Positions 8,486 through 17,325 of a stretch of 64,000 bases of DNA are shown piece after piece. The notes below the pieces were generated by a model. That model was not told where the DNA came from and searched no databases. It worked only from the letters and a program-made list of their open reading frames with translations. Source of the DNA: Prochlorococcus marinus XMU1410. Lineage in GTDB: Bacteria; Cyanobacteriota; Cyanobacteriia; PCC-6307; Cyanobiaceae. Every line of letters starts with the position of its first letter. Position 1 is the first letter of the stretch. A program made the position numbers and the translations under genes. The DNA is taken from positions 744,001 to 808,000 of the forward strand of contig NZ_JAAORH010000001.1 in assembly GCF_017696085.1 (NCBI RefSeq), in the 5' to 3' direction.

Positions 8486-11400
8486 ATGGGTTTCGTTCCG
8501 CTTCATAATCATAGCGACTACAGCTTACTTGATGGAGCCAGTCAAATTTCAAAAATTGTTGATAGAGCTTCTGATCTTGGAATGGAATCTATAGCTCTTA
8601 CTGATCATGGAGTTATGTATGGTGTTCTTGATTTGGTCAAGAAGTGTAAGGAGAAAGGCATAAAACCAATTATTGGTAATGAAATGTACGTGATTAATGG
8701 TTCTATTGATGATCCTCAACCAAAAAAGGAAAAAAGATATCATTTGGTGGTTTTAGCAAAAAATTATACTGGTTATAAGAATCTAGTTAAGTTAACAACA
8801 ATTAGTCACCTAAATGGTATGAGAGGTCGAGGTATTTTTTCTAGACCATGTATTGATAAATCTCTTTTAAGTAAATATAGTGATGGTCTTATAGTCTCTA
8901 CAGCTTGTCTTGGTGGAGAAATACCTCAGGCTATATTAAAAGGTAGATTAGACGTAGCAGAAGATATAGCTCTTTGGTATAAAAAATTGTTTGCAGATGA
9001 TTTTTATCTAGAAATACAAGATCATGGCTCTATTGAGGATAGAATTGTTAACGTTGAATTGATAAAAATTGGGAAGAAGCACCAAATAAAAGTCATCGCC
9101 ACCAACGATGCTCATTATTTATCAAATATGGATGTTGAAGCACATGATGCTTTGCTTTGTGTTTTAACAGGAAAACTAATAAGTGATGAAAAAAGACTGA
9201 GATATACGGGTACAGAATATATCAAAAGTGAAAATGAAATGCTTGAACTTTTTAAAGATCATATTGATGATGAATCAATTAATGAGGCAGTGAATAATAC
9301 AGTAGAAATTTCTCATAAAGTTGAAGCATTTGATTTGTTTGGTAATTATAGAATGCCAAAATTCCCTCTTAACGAAGATACAGATTCATTTTCTTTCCTA
9401 ACAAAATTATCTAATAAAGGCCTTTTAAAAAGGCTTAAAAAAAATGATCTCGCAGAAATTGATGAGAACTATAAAAAAAGATTAACTTCCGAATTAAAAA
9501 TTATAAAAGATATGGGTTTCCCAGATTATTTTTTGGTTGTTTGGGACTACATCAAATTTGCTAGAGATAACTCTATACCAGTTGGGCCAGGTAGAGGTTC
9601 TGCAGCAGGATCACTAGTAGCTTATGCCCTTCAAATCACAAATATAGATCCTGTTGAGCATGGATTGTTGTTTGAGAGATTTTTAAATCCAGCAAGAAAG
9701 TCTATGCCAGATATTGATACCGACTTTTGTATTGACAGGAGAAATGAAGTTATTGATTATGTTACTAATCGTTATGGAGAGGATAAAGTTGCCCAAATAA
9801 TTACTTTCAATAAAATGACCTCTAAGGCGGTTTTAAAAGATGTTGCAAGGGTTCTTGATATACCATATGGAGAGGCAGATAAATTGGCTAAGTTAATACC
9901 GGTTGTTAGAGGGAAACCTTATAAACTAAATGAAATGATTGATAAGAATTCTCCTAGCCATGAGTTTAGAGATAAATATATAAATGATAATAGGGTGAAA
10001 AAATGGGTTGATTTGGCTTTGAGAATTGAAGGAACTAACAAAACATATGGGGTTCATGCCGCTGGAGTTGTTATCGCATCAGATCCTCTTGACCAACTTG
10101 TACCTCTACAAAGGAATAATGAAGGTCAAATAATAACTCAATATTCTATGGATGATATCGAATCACTTGGATTATTGAAAATGGATTTCTTGGGTCTTAA
10201 AAATCTTACTATGATTGAAAAAACAGTTTCTCTTATTAATCAATCTACTGGCAAGAAAATAAATATTGATGAGTTACCTCAAAATGATGGTAAAACCTTT
10301 GAGCTTATTGGGAGGGGAGATCTTGAAGGTATTTTTCAGCTTGAATCTTCTGGCATGAAACAGGTTGTTAAGGATTTCAAACCTAATTCTCTAGAGGATA
10401 TATCGTCCATATTGGCTCTTTATAGACCTGGTCCTCTTGATGCAGGACTTATTCCTAAATTCATAAATCGCAAAAATGGGAACGAAAAGGTTGATTTCCC
10501 TCATCCTTTTATTAAGTCAATTCTGACTGAAACCTATGGAATTATGGTTTACCAAGAACAAATCATGAAAATTGCTCAAGACCTAGCCGGTTATTCTTTA
10601 GGTGACGCTGATTTACTTCGAAGAGCAATGGGAAAAAAAAAGGTATCTGAGATGGTAAAGCATAGGAATATTTTTGTAGACGGTTCTATGAAGAAAGGTG
10701 TAAATGAAAAATTAGCAAATGATCTTTTTGATCAAATGGTTTTATTCGCAGAATATTGTTTTAACAAAAGTCACTCAACAGCTTATGGTGCTGTAACTTA
10801 CCAAACTGCATTTTTAAAAGCCCATTTTCCTGTTGCATATATGGCAGCCCTTTTAAGCGTAAATTCTGGATCTAGCGACAAGATGCAAAGATATATTTCC
10901 AACTGTTATTCAATGGGAATAGAAGTTATTTCACCAAGCATTAATTTTTCTGGCGTTGATTTCACTATTAAGAATAATCAGATTTTATTCGGACTATCTG
11001 CAATTAAGAATTTAGGAGATTCTGCAATAAGAAACATAATTGAAAATCGAAATAGTTATGGAATCTTTAAGTCTTTATCAGATTTCTGCGATCGATTACC
11101 TTCTAATGTTCTTAACAAAAGAAGTATTGAATCTTTAATCCATTGTGGAGCACTAGATGAGTTTTCAAATGATAATAATAGAGCTCAGTTATTGTCAGAT
11201 CTCGAACATGTTATTGAGTGGGCTTCTTCAAGAAATCGTGATAGATTATCCGGGCAAGGAAATCTATTTGACTCTAAAGAAGAATTTTCTAATGTTGCTT
11301 TTTCAGATTCACAATTGGCTAAGGTTGATGATTATTCACTTATTGAGAAGTTAAAGTTAGAAAAGCAGCTATTAGGCTTTTATTTATCTGACCATCCTCT

Positions 11401-11983
11401 AAAACATTTAACCAAGCCAGCAAAACTTATTTCTCCTGTAAGTATTTCGCAGTTAGAAGAAACAAAAGATAGAACCAAAGTCTCTTTAGTTGGAATGATC
11501 CCTGATTTGAAGCAAATCACAACGAGAAAAGGTGATAGGATGGCTATAGTTCAGCTAGAAGATCTTTCTGGAAGTTGCGAAGCAATAGTTTTCCCAAAAA
11601 CATATGTCAGATTATCAGAATTTCTTCTGACTGATACAAGATTATTGCTATGGGGAACAATTGATAAAAAAAGTGATAAGACTCAATTAATAATTGATGA
11701 TTGTAGAGAAATCGATAACCTCAAATTGCTAATTATTAATCTTGAAAGTTCTCAAGCATCAGATGTAAGAATTCAAAATACTTTAAGAGACTGTTTAATT
11801 AAATTTAAACCAGATAAAGGTAGATGTGGAATCAAGATTCCAGTTTTAGCTGCAGTAAGAAATAAAAATTGTGTTACCTACGTTAAATTTGGTGAACAAT
11901 TCTGTATTGGAGATATTCAAGGCGCATGCAAATTATTAGAAGATAAATCATTCCAAGTTAATTTGAAATCTTTAGTTTCCTAA
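8486..11983 (+). CDS. dnaE: DNA polymerase III alpha subunit
   Basis: Replicative polymerase catalytic subunit, 1165 residues, uninterrupted by an intein. Seen in order: the PHP domain (LHNHSDYSLLDGASQ with HxH, later TNDAHYLSN), the polymerase core with GPGRGSAAGS and the catalytic aspartates in MPDIDTDFCIDRR, the FNKSHSTAYGAVTYQTAFLKAHFP segment, a helix-hairpin-helix part and a C-terminal OB fold (KVSLVGMIPDLKQITTRKG). Many cyanobacteria carry a split, intein-containing dnaE; here it is a single intact gene, as usual in Prochlorococcus. ATG start at 8486. It converges with the PAM68-like gene one base after its stop. Confidence 0.98.
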   Translation: MGFVPLHNHSDYSLLDGASQISKIVDRASDLGMESIALTDHGVMYGVLDLVKKCKEKGIKPIIGNEMYVINGSIDDPQPKKEKRYHLVVLAKNYTGYKNLVKLTTISHLNGMRGRGIFSRPCIDKSLLSKYSDGLIVSTACLGGEIPQAILKGRLDVAEDIALWYKKLFADDFYLEIQDHGSIEDRIVNVELIKIGKKHQIKVIATNDAHYLSNMDVEAHDALLCVLTGKLISDEKRLRYTGTEYIKSENEMLELFKDHIDDESINEAVNNTVEISHKVEAFDLFGNYRMPKFPLNEDTDSFSFLTKLSNKGLLKRLKKNDLAEIDENYKKRLTSELKIIKDMGFPDYFLVVWDYIKFARDNSIPVGPGRGSAAGSLVAYALQITNIDPVEHGLLFERFLNPARKSMPDIDTDFCIDRRNEVIDYVTNRYGEDKVAQIITFNKMTSKAVLKDVARVLDIPYGEADKLAKLIPVVRGKPYKLNEMIDKNSPSHEFRDKYINDNRVKKWVDLALRIEGTNKTYGVHAAGVVIASDPLDQLVPLQRNNEGQIITQYSMDDIESLGLLKMDFLGLKNLTMIEKTVSLINQSTGKKINIDELPQNDGKTFELIGRGDLEGIFQLESSGMKQVVKDFKPNSLEDISSILALYRPGPLDAGLIPKFINRKNGNEKVDFPHPFIKSILTETYGIMVYQEQIMKIAQDLAGYSLGDADLLRRAMGKKKVSEMVKHRNIFVDGSMKKGVNEKLANDLFDQMVLFAEYCFNKSHSTAYGAVTYQTAFLKAHFPVAYMAALLSVNSGSSDKMQRYISNCYSMGIEVISPSINFSGVDFTIKNNQILFGLSAIKNLGDSAIRNIIENRNSYGIFKSLSDFCDRLPSNVLNKRSIESLIHCGALDEFSNDNNRAQLLSDLEHVIEWASSRNRDRLSGQGNLFDSKEEFSNVAFSDSQLAKVDDYSLIEKLKLEKQLLGFYLSDHPLKHLTKPAKLISPVSISQLEETKDRTKVSLVGMIPDLKQITTRKGDRMAIVQLEDLSGSCEAIVFPKTYVRLSEFLLTDTRLLLWGTIDKKSDKTQLIIDDCREIDNLKLLIINLESSQASDVRIQNTLRDCLIKFKPDKGRCGIKIPVLAAVRNKNCVTYVKFGEQFCIGDIQGACKLLEDKSFQVNLKSLVS

Positions 11984-11984
11984 A

Positions 11985-12434
11985 TTAACTTTTATCCTCA
12001 AAATTTTGAGTGGCAGGTTTGAAGGCAGCTTTTGCACGTTGTATGTTCATCGGAATATTTTCAATACCAAAAAAAGATCCAGGCTCTTTATCCCAACTAG
12101 CTGATAATATTCCAAAACTCAATCCTGCTAGACCTAATAAGAAAAACAATGCTGAAATTGCAATTGTTGAGGAAGGAGGTATTTCAGCAATATTTCTTGT
12201 AACAATAATGTAGCTAACAACAAAAACAGACATTCCTAATATTGTCGGTATTCCAGCTGTAAAAAATATTCTTCTTGCCATTCTATCGGCAACATATTTG
12301 GGTATGCCACTTGAGGATCGCTTTGGGATAGTTACAGTATCAGATATTTTTTCAAGATTAGCAAAAGCAGTAGTCTCAGAATAATTTTTTTTCTTTTTAT
12401 TTTGTGTCTTTTTTTTAGATTGCTTTTTTTTCAT
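11985..12434 (-). CDS. PAM68-like (DUF3464) photosystem II assembly factor
   Basis: 149 residues: a very basic Lys/Asn-rich N-terminus of about 20 residues, a conserved segment IPKYVADRMARRIFFTAGIPT, then two transmembrane helices around residues 60-80 and 90-112, and a conserved tail SWDKEPGSFFGIENIPMNIQRAK. This is the PAM68 family; the plant and Synechocystis members help early photosystem II assembly in the thylakoid membrane. Role here is inferred from the family. It lies directly downstream of rpsO (9-base gap) on the minus strand, so it may be read as part of a ruvA-rpsO-PAM68 unit. A perfect 14-base palindrome sits in its last codons. Confidence 0.85.
   Translation of the reverse strand: MKKKQSKKKTQNKKKKNYSETTAFANLEKISDTVTIPKRSSSGIPKYVADRMARRIFFTAGIPTILGMSVFVVSYIIVTRNIAEIPPSSTIAISALFFLLGLAGLSFGILSASWDKEPGSFFGIENIPMNIQRAKAAFKPATQNFEDKS
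11997..12010. repeat. Perfect palindrome at the dnaE / PAM68-like convergent junction
   Basis: CTCAAAATTTTGAG reads the same on both strands and lies inside the last codons of the PAM68-like gene, 14 bases after the dnaE stop. It could form a 7-bp cruciform or RNA hairpin between two convergent genes. There is no T-run behind it on either strand, so it is at best a weak terminator. Confidence 0.4.
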
Positions 12435-12443
12435 TAATTGAGA

Positions 12444-12713
12444 TCATCCTCTGATTCCAATTTTCTTTACTAGTTCTTGATATCTCTGTACGTTTTTGTC
12501 TTTTATGTAAGATAGTAATCTTTTCCTTTTACCAATCATTTTTAATAATCCTTGCCTTGAAGCGAAATCATGATTGTTTCCTTGAAGGTGTTCACTTAAT
12601 TTCGATATTCTTTTAGAAAGCATTGCTACTTGAACTTCTACAGAACCTGTATCAGTTGGATGTACTTGATGAGTTTCAATCAGCTGCTGTTTTTCTGCAG
12701 TATCTAAAGACAT
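12444..12713 (-). CDS. rpsO: 30S ribosomal protein S15
   Basis: 89 residues, the normal length. Seen: [23 protein letters not shown] and [24 protein letters not shown], which are hallmark S15 segments contacting 16S rRNA helices in the central domain. Starts at ATG 12713. It lies 33 bases downstream of ruvA and 9 bases upstream of the PAM68-like gene, all on the minus strand. Confidence 0.98.
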   Translation of the reverse strand: MSLDTAEKQQLIETHQVHPTDTGSVEVQVAMLSKRISKLSEHLQGNNHDFASRQGLLKMIGKRKRLLSYIKDKNVQRYQELVKKIGIRG

Positions 12714-12746
12714 AAATTTAATTTTCTATTTTTATATAATACTACG

Positions 12747-13436
12747 TCATCTAGCTAAATTACTACTATCCTTATCTAGATAATTCATAGCTAATTTCAA
12801 TAGATTTTCAAATGATAAGTTATTTTCTTTTTTTGCAAAAAAATCTATTTCTTTAATAATAATTGGCAAAATAGTTTTTATTTCTTTATTTTTGTAATTT
12901 AATGATTGAAGGGTTAACTGAAGGTCCTCCATCAATTTAATAATTTCAGGATCCTTAATCTCTAATTCATCTTTGCTTTTTTCTTCTTCAAATAGAATTT
13001 CACTTTTAAATTTACTTTTTAATTTACTTTTTAATTCTAAAATTAATCGATCACTCATTTTTTGTCCTATTCCAGGTACGGAACAAATTAATTTTTTGTT
13101 TTGTGTTTTTATTGCATTAATTACTTCATTAATAGAAAATTTATTTAATATCGCCATACTAATTTGAGATCCAACACCTCTGATACTTAAAATTTCAATA
13201 AAGAAATTCTTTTGTTCTTTTGATGTAAAGCCAAATAATAAATCTGAATCTTCTTTCTTAATATGTTTTATCCAAAGAGTTATATTTTTATTTGATATCT
13301 GATTTTTTTTTAATTTGAGAAAGAAGGATTCTAGTATTTGTATTTCGTATCCTAATCCTTGACAATTAATTAAAACAAAAAACTTTTGATTAGTTTGCCA
13401 AAAATCAACTAGGTCTCCACTAATCCAACTAATCAA
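12747..13436 (-). CDS. ruvA: Holliday junction DNA helicase subunit RuvA
   Basis: Binds four-way junctions as a tetramer and loads RuvB for branch migration. 229 residues, slightly longer than the usual ~200. Seen: OB-fold N-terminus MISWISGDLVDFWQ (RuvA proteins begin MIG-x-L-x-G), helix-hairpin-helix segments GFTSKEQKNFFIEILSIRG and ICSVPGIGQKMSDRLILELKSKL, and a C-terminal RuvB-binding helix. The start is TTG, immediately after the stop of the upstream gene. The extra length is partly a Lys-rich linker made of a 12-base repeat (13009-13032). The family's N-terminal match supports the TTG start. Confidence 0.95.
   Translation of the reverse strand: MISWISGDLVDFWQTNQKFFVLINCQGLGYEIQILESFFLKLKKNQISNKNITLWIKHIKKEDSDLLFGFTSKEQKNFFIEILSIRGVGSQISMAILNKFSINEVINAIKTQNKKLICSVPGIGQKMSDRLILELKSKLKSKFKSEILFEEEKSKDELEIKDPEIIKLMEDLQLTLQSLNYKNKEIKTILPIIIKEIDFFAKKENNLSFENLLKLAMNYLDKDSSNLAR
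13009..13032. repeat. Two perfect 12-base tandem copies inside ruvA
   Basis: The unit AATTTACTTTTT occurs twice back to back, with degenerate partial copies on both sides. Being a multiple of three, it extends the protein by a KSKL/KSKF tetrapeptide in the linker after the helix-hairpin-helix domain and keeps the frame. Confidence 0.6.
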
Positions 13437-13787
13437 TTAACCACCATCCACTTGACATCCAATTAGTGCGCCTGCAGTTCCTCCTGCTGGGACTGCCCAA
13501 AATCTATCTTTTCCTCTAGTGGAGGAAAGAGCTAATCCTGCACCAAGAATACCTCCGATAACAGAACCTTCACTACAATCATTATCATCAACTTTTTGTG
13601 CTTGCTCACCTCCACAAGGGATTTCTATATCAACTACATAATTTTTTACGTAACCTGGACTTGATTGTGTCCCAGGAATATATTCTTCTCTGTATTCCTT
13701 TCTAGTGCATGTGGCAGCCTTTGGGGTTGATGCGTTTGCTTGGAGAAATGGAGAAAAGAAAAATATTGCAAACAAAAGTAATTTCAT
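13437..13787 (-). CDS. Small secreted protein of unknown function with glycine-rich C-terminus
   Basis: About 116 residues. Seen: a signal peptide (MKLLLFAIFFFSPFLQANA, likely cut after ANA), a short mature part with four cysteines and a CTRKEYREEYIPG segment, and a glycine-zipper stretch GSVIGGILGAGLALSSTRG...VPAGGTAGALIGC that resembles the glycine-zipper 2TM family of outer-membrane or surface proteins. Start at ATG 13787; a GTG at 13790 is immediately before it. The stop touches the TTG of ruvA, so the two are probably cotranscribed. Function not recognised. Confidence 0.75.
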   Translation of the reverse strand: MKLLLFAIFFFSPFLQANASTPKAATCTRKEYREEYIPGTQSSPGYVKNYVVDIEIPCGGEQAQKVDDNDCSEGSVIGGILGAGLALSSTRGKDRFWAVPAGGTAGALIGCQVDGG

Positions 13788-13813
13788 CACTAAGCAGGTG
13801 GTTTTTTTTTATT

Positions 13814-14704
13814 TTATATCCTTTTACCTATTTTGGTTGAAGAAATAATAGTTCCTAATAAAACGAGTAGAGCGCCTAAAAAGAAATTTATGTTTATTAT
13901 CTCACTAAAAAACAAAACTCCCCAAGTAGATCCGAATAAAACCTGTAAATAGTTTATTGTTGAAGCTTCAGAAGCAGGTAAATTTTTCAATCCTATAGTT
14001 AAGAAAGTCTGACCTAATTGAGTAAATATGCCAATCCCTATTATCCAAATTAATTCTTTCCAATTTGGGGTAACCCATTTGACTAATACAATTGGTAATA
14101 GAGTTATAAAAGAAACAAGTGGAAAATATTCAATAATTACATAAACATCTTCAGTAAATGAAAGTTTCTTAACTGTAACGTAAGCCAACGAGGTGCATAT
14201 AGCACCAAGAAATGCTATAAAAATCGAAATATTTTCAATCTCAACGTTTATATTTGATAATTGGCTTGGATTTAATATTACTAATATTCCAATCCAGCCA
14301 ATAATTAATGCAAAAATTAAATTCCGAGTTATTTTTTCGTTTATAAATATACCAGCAAATATAGATATAAAAATAGGATACGTATACTGAATGACTGTAG
14401 ATATACTAAGAGGCATATTTCTTATCGCATAAAAAATACAAACTAAAGCTAATGTTCCTAAAACACCTCTTAAGACAAGTAATGGTCTATTTTTACCCCA
14501 TGGATTTATATTTTTTAGATTAATTATGAATAATGTAATTATTAAACTTAACAATGATCTGAATAAAACTAATTCATAAATAGGTATCCTTTTATCAATA
14601 ATTTTTACGCACAAAGTCATCAAACTGAAGAATAATGAGGCAAATACCAAATTAAACTTATTCAATGAATTAAATTTTTTTTCTAATTTTGCTATATTTT
14701 TCAT
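13814..14704 (-). CDS. EamA/DMT-family membrane permease
   Basis: 296 residues with about ten hydrophobic helices arranged as two EamA repeats (drug/metabolite transporter superfamily). Seen: the first repeat ends in ISTVIQYTYPIFISIFAGIFINEKI and the second in EASTINYLQVLFGSTWGVLFFSEII, the equivalent positions of both halves, as the family requires. Substrate unknown; members export amino acids, nucleotide sugars or metabolites. Transcribed away from dnaG, with a 94-base divergent promoter region between them. Confidence 0.88.
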   Translation of the reverse strand: MKNIAKLEKKFNSLNKFNLVFASLFFSLMTLCVKIIDKRIPIYELVLFRSLLSLIITLFIINLKNINPWGKNRPLLVLRGVLGTLALVCIFYAIRNMPLSISTVIQYTYPIFISIFAGIFINEKITRNLIFALIIGWIGILVILNPSQLSNINVEIENISIFIAFLGAICTSLAYVTVKKLSFTEDVYVIIEYFPLVSFITLLPIVLVKWVTPNWKELIWIIGIGIFTQLGQTFLTIGLKNLPASEASTINYLQVLFGSTWGVLFFSEIININFFLGALLVLLGTIISSTKIGKRI

Positions 14705-14798
14705 TTAAAAAATAGTTTTATTGTGAAATTAAGTAGATTCTTATTTGATTTTGACCTATAACAAATAAATCATTATTTACTTTTTGATAAAAATCTCA

Positions 14799-16832
14799 AT
14801 GGTTCCTTCTATACACCCAAGAACTATTCAAGAGGTTAAAGAAAAAGCAGATATTGTTGACGTTATATCTGAACATATTGTACTTAAGAAAAAAGGTAAG
14901 GAATTTGTTGGGATTTGTCCTTTTCATGATGATACTAAGCCATCTATGACAGTATCACCAAGTAAACAATTTTATTATTGTTTTTCTTGTGGTGCTGGTG
15001 GTAACTCTATAAAATTTTTAATGGAATTTACTCGTGCAAATTTTTCTGATGTAGTACTTTCTCTTGCTAAGAAGAATAATATTAATGTTGAAAATCTTGA
15101 GGGTCCTCAAGTAGAAGCTTATAAAAAACAATTATCTAGAAAGGAAGAGCTTTATAAAATATTAAGAGTCACTAAAAATTGGTTTAAGTCTCAATTAAAT
15201 AATTCTCTAGGTATTGAAGCTATGAAATATCTAACAAGCAAGAGAAACTTGAATAATAAAATTATTGATGACTTTGAATTAGGTTTTGCCCCAAATTCAT
15301 GGAATGATTTATTTAACTATCTATCCAAGGTTGAAAAATTTCCTATTGATCTAATATTGGCTTCAGGTCTAGCAATTTCTAAGGATAATTCTGACAAGAT
15401 TTATGATCGTTTTAGAAATAGATTAATCGTTCCAATACATGATATGCAAGGACGTGTAGTTGCCTTTGGTGGAAGATCACTTGATGGACAGGAACCCAAA
15501 TATCTTAATTCTCCTGAATCAGAAATATTTGAAAAAGGGAAAATGTTGTTTGCATTTGAAAAAGCATCTAGCAATATAAGAAAAAGAGATAAAGCTATTA
15601 TTGTTGAAGGATACTTTGATGTAATTGCTCTGCATTCAAGAGGTATAACTAATTCTGTAGCTTCCCTTGGCACCGCATTAAATAAATATCAAATTTCTCA
15701 ACTATGTAGATGCACAGATAATAAAAATATAATATTGAATTTTGATTCTGATAATGCAGGAATATTAGCTACAAAAAGAGTAATAAAAGAAGTCGAAAGC
15801 TTATCTCTCCATGATCAAATTAATCTTAAGATACTTCAACTTAATCATTTTAAAGATCCTGACGAATTTTTGAATAGTCATACTCCAGAAGATTATTTTA
15901 ATTTAATTGATAATTCATCCTTTTGGATTGATTGGGAGATTGATCATATCTTTAAAGATAAAGATTTAACTAAGTCTGAAAATTTCCAGAGCGTTATTTC
16001 TTCACTGGTAAAATTGTTGAGCAAATTACCTCAATCATCATCAAGAACTCATTACTTACAAAAAGTTTCCGAAAGATTGAGTAAGGGACAAGCAAGGTTA
16101 GCAATACAGTTCGAACAAGATTTAAGAAATCAAGTTAAGGGATTTCGTTGGCATGGCAGATCCAAAAAATTTGAACAACCAAATGAAATTTCTCGGCGTG
16201 AGAAAAATGAATCGGAAATAATCTTTTATTATTTGCATTGTCCTGATCTTCGGTTATTTATTCGTGATGAATTTCTTAAAAGAGAAATTAATGGATTTAA
16301 TACCAATTATATTCAAAATTTATGGGAAGCTATTTCAAAAATTGAACAAAATAATTTAGGTTTAAATTATTTAAATGATTTAAAAGAATCTAATAGTCAA
16401 AATCTTCAAAAAGAGTTTTTTGCTATTGACTTAATTTCACTTCTTACTGATCACTTAGTTCATTATAATCCTGAATTATCAAATAAAATTAATAATTTTG
16501 TTAATCCAAATGAGTTGTTTTTAACATTGCTTAGTAATCCTAAAGATAATTTACTTGGAACTTTATCACTTCTTGAAAAATATAATTCTTTAAAAAGATG
16601 TAGACACTTGATCGAATCTTGGGGATCACAAAGATTAAAAACTTTAGAAAATTGTATTTCTATTTTAATTGATAATCCCTCTTCAGGTTCCGCAAATTCA
16701 AGTAAAGAGATAGACGATCTTTTTAAGGATTTAAACTCAGATGCGATTAAATTTCAAGAATTATATTATTTAGAAAGACAACACATGAACTTTTTAGACA
16801 AACAACGTTGTGGTAATTTCATTGCTACTTAA
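14799..16832 (+). CDS. dnaG: DNA primase
   Basis: Synthesises RNA primers for replication. 677 residues from the ATG at 14799 (MVPSIHPRTIQEVKEKADIVDVI); a TTG at 14784 would add five residues not needed. Seen: CHC2 zinc-binding domain (ICPFHDDTKPSM... YYCFSCGAGGN), the catalytic core with GFAPNSWNDL and FGGRSLDGQEPKYLNSPE, the TOPRIM motif IIVEGYFDVIAL, the NFDSDNAG acidic site, and a long C-terminal helicase-interacting region. Full length for a cyanobacterial primase. Confidence 0.97.
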   Translation: MVPSIHPRTIQEVKEKADIVDVISEHIVLKKKGKEFVGICPFHDDTKPSMTVSPSKQFYYCFSCGAGGNSIKFLMEFTRANFSDVVLSLAKKNNINVENLEGPQVEAYKKQLSRKEELYKILRVTKNWFKSQLNNSLGIEAMKYLTSKRNLNNKIIDDFELGFAPNSWNDLFNYLSKVEKFPIDLILASGLAISKDNSDKIYDRFRNRLIVPIHDMQGRVVAFGGRSLDGQEPKYLNSPESEIFEKGKMLFAFEKASSNIRKRDKAIIVEGYFDVIALHSRGITNSVASLGTALNKYQISQLCRCTDNKNIILNFDSDNAGILATKRVIKEVESLSLHDQINLKILQLNHFKDPDEFLNSHTPEDYFNLIDNSSFWIDWEIDHIFKDKDLTKSENFQSVISSLVKLLSKLPQSSSRTHYLQKVSERLSKGQARLAIQFEQDLRNQVKGFRWHGRSKKFEQPNEISRREKNESEIIFYYLHCPDLRLFIRDEFLKREINGFNTNYIQNLWEAISKIEQNNLGLNYLNDLKESNSQNLQKEFFAIDLISLLTDHLVHYNPELSNKINNFVNPNELFLTLLSNPKDNLLGTLSLLEKYNSLKRCRHLIESWGSQRLKTLENCISILIDNPSSGSANSSKEIDDLFKDLNSDAIKFQELYYLERQHMNFLDKQRCGNFIAT

Positions 16833-16848
16833 TATCTTTTCTTTAGAT

Positions 16849-17316
16849 TTATAGACAGTATTTTTTAATCAAGTTTTTAACTTTTTTGGGTTTATCTTCA
16901 AGAACATAAGCTTCTACTTCTTTCTCATAAGTCCCAGAAAAATTTGAACTAGAGAACTCTAATGCTTTTTTTTTACTTTGATGTAATTTGCTTTCTAATT
17001 TTTTTATATCTCCTATTGTTTTATTGTCATTACATTTTTGTATCGCATGAGTTGCTTCGTGTCTCAATGCTTTTCTTATCGCCCTTTCTGTTTTGAAGTT
17101 ATCTTTATTTGGGCTTTGTTTTTTACTTCTATAATTTGTTTTCCTTTTTGCATTTTCAGTACATATTATTATTTTATTTTCTTTAAAATTATGTAGCCCT
17201 TTTATTTCTTTGTTTATTAGACATTCAATTTTATTTTCTTCAACTATGTAGTTTGCTTTCATTAATAAGTTAAGAATCTCTTTATCTAATTTGCTCAAAA
17301 ATAATATAAATTCCAT
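16849..17316 (-). CDS. HExxH putative metallopeptidase, unknown family
   Basis: 155 residues, no signal peptide or membrane helix. Seen: RAIRKALRHEATHAIQKC, a zinc-protease-type HExxH (HEATH) helix at about residue 88, and downstream EKEVEAYVLED, which could supply the third glutamate ligand as in gluzincin-like folds. Many lysines and several cysteines. Resembles short conserved cyanobacterial proteins with RHEAxH but I cannot name a family or substrate. It follows umuC by 9 bases on the same strand, so it probably shares the umuDC transcript. Proteolytic activity is inferred from the motif only. Confidence 0.75.
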   Translation of the reverse strand: MEFILFLSKLDKEILNLLMKANYIVEENKIECLINKEIKGLHNFKENKIIICTENAKRKTNYRSKKQSPNKDNFKTERAIRKALRHEATHAIQKCNDNKTIGDIKKLESKLHQSKKKALEFSSSNFSGTYEKEVEAYVLEDKPKKVKNLIKKYCL

Positions 17317-17325
17317 TCTATTTTT

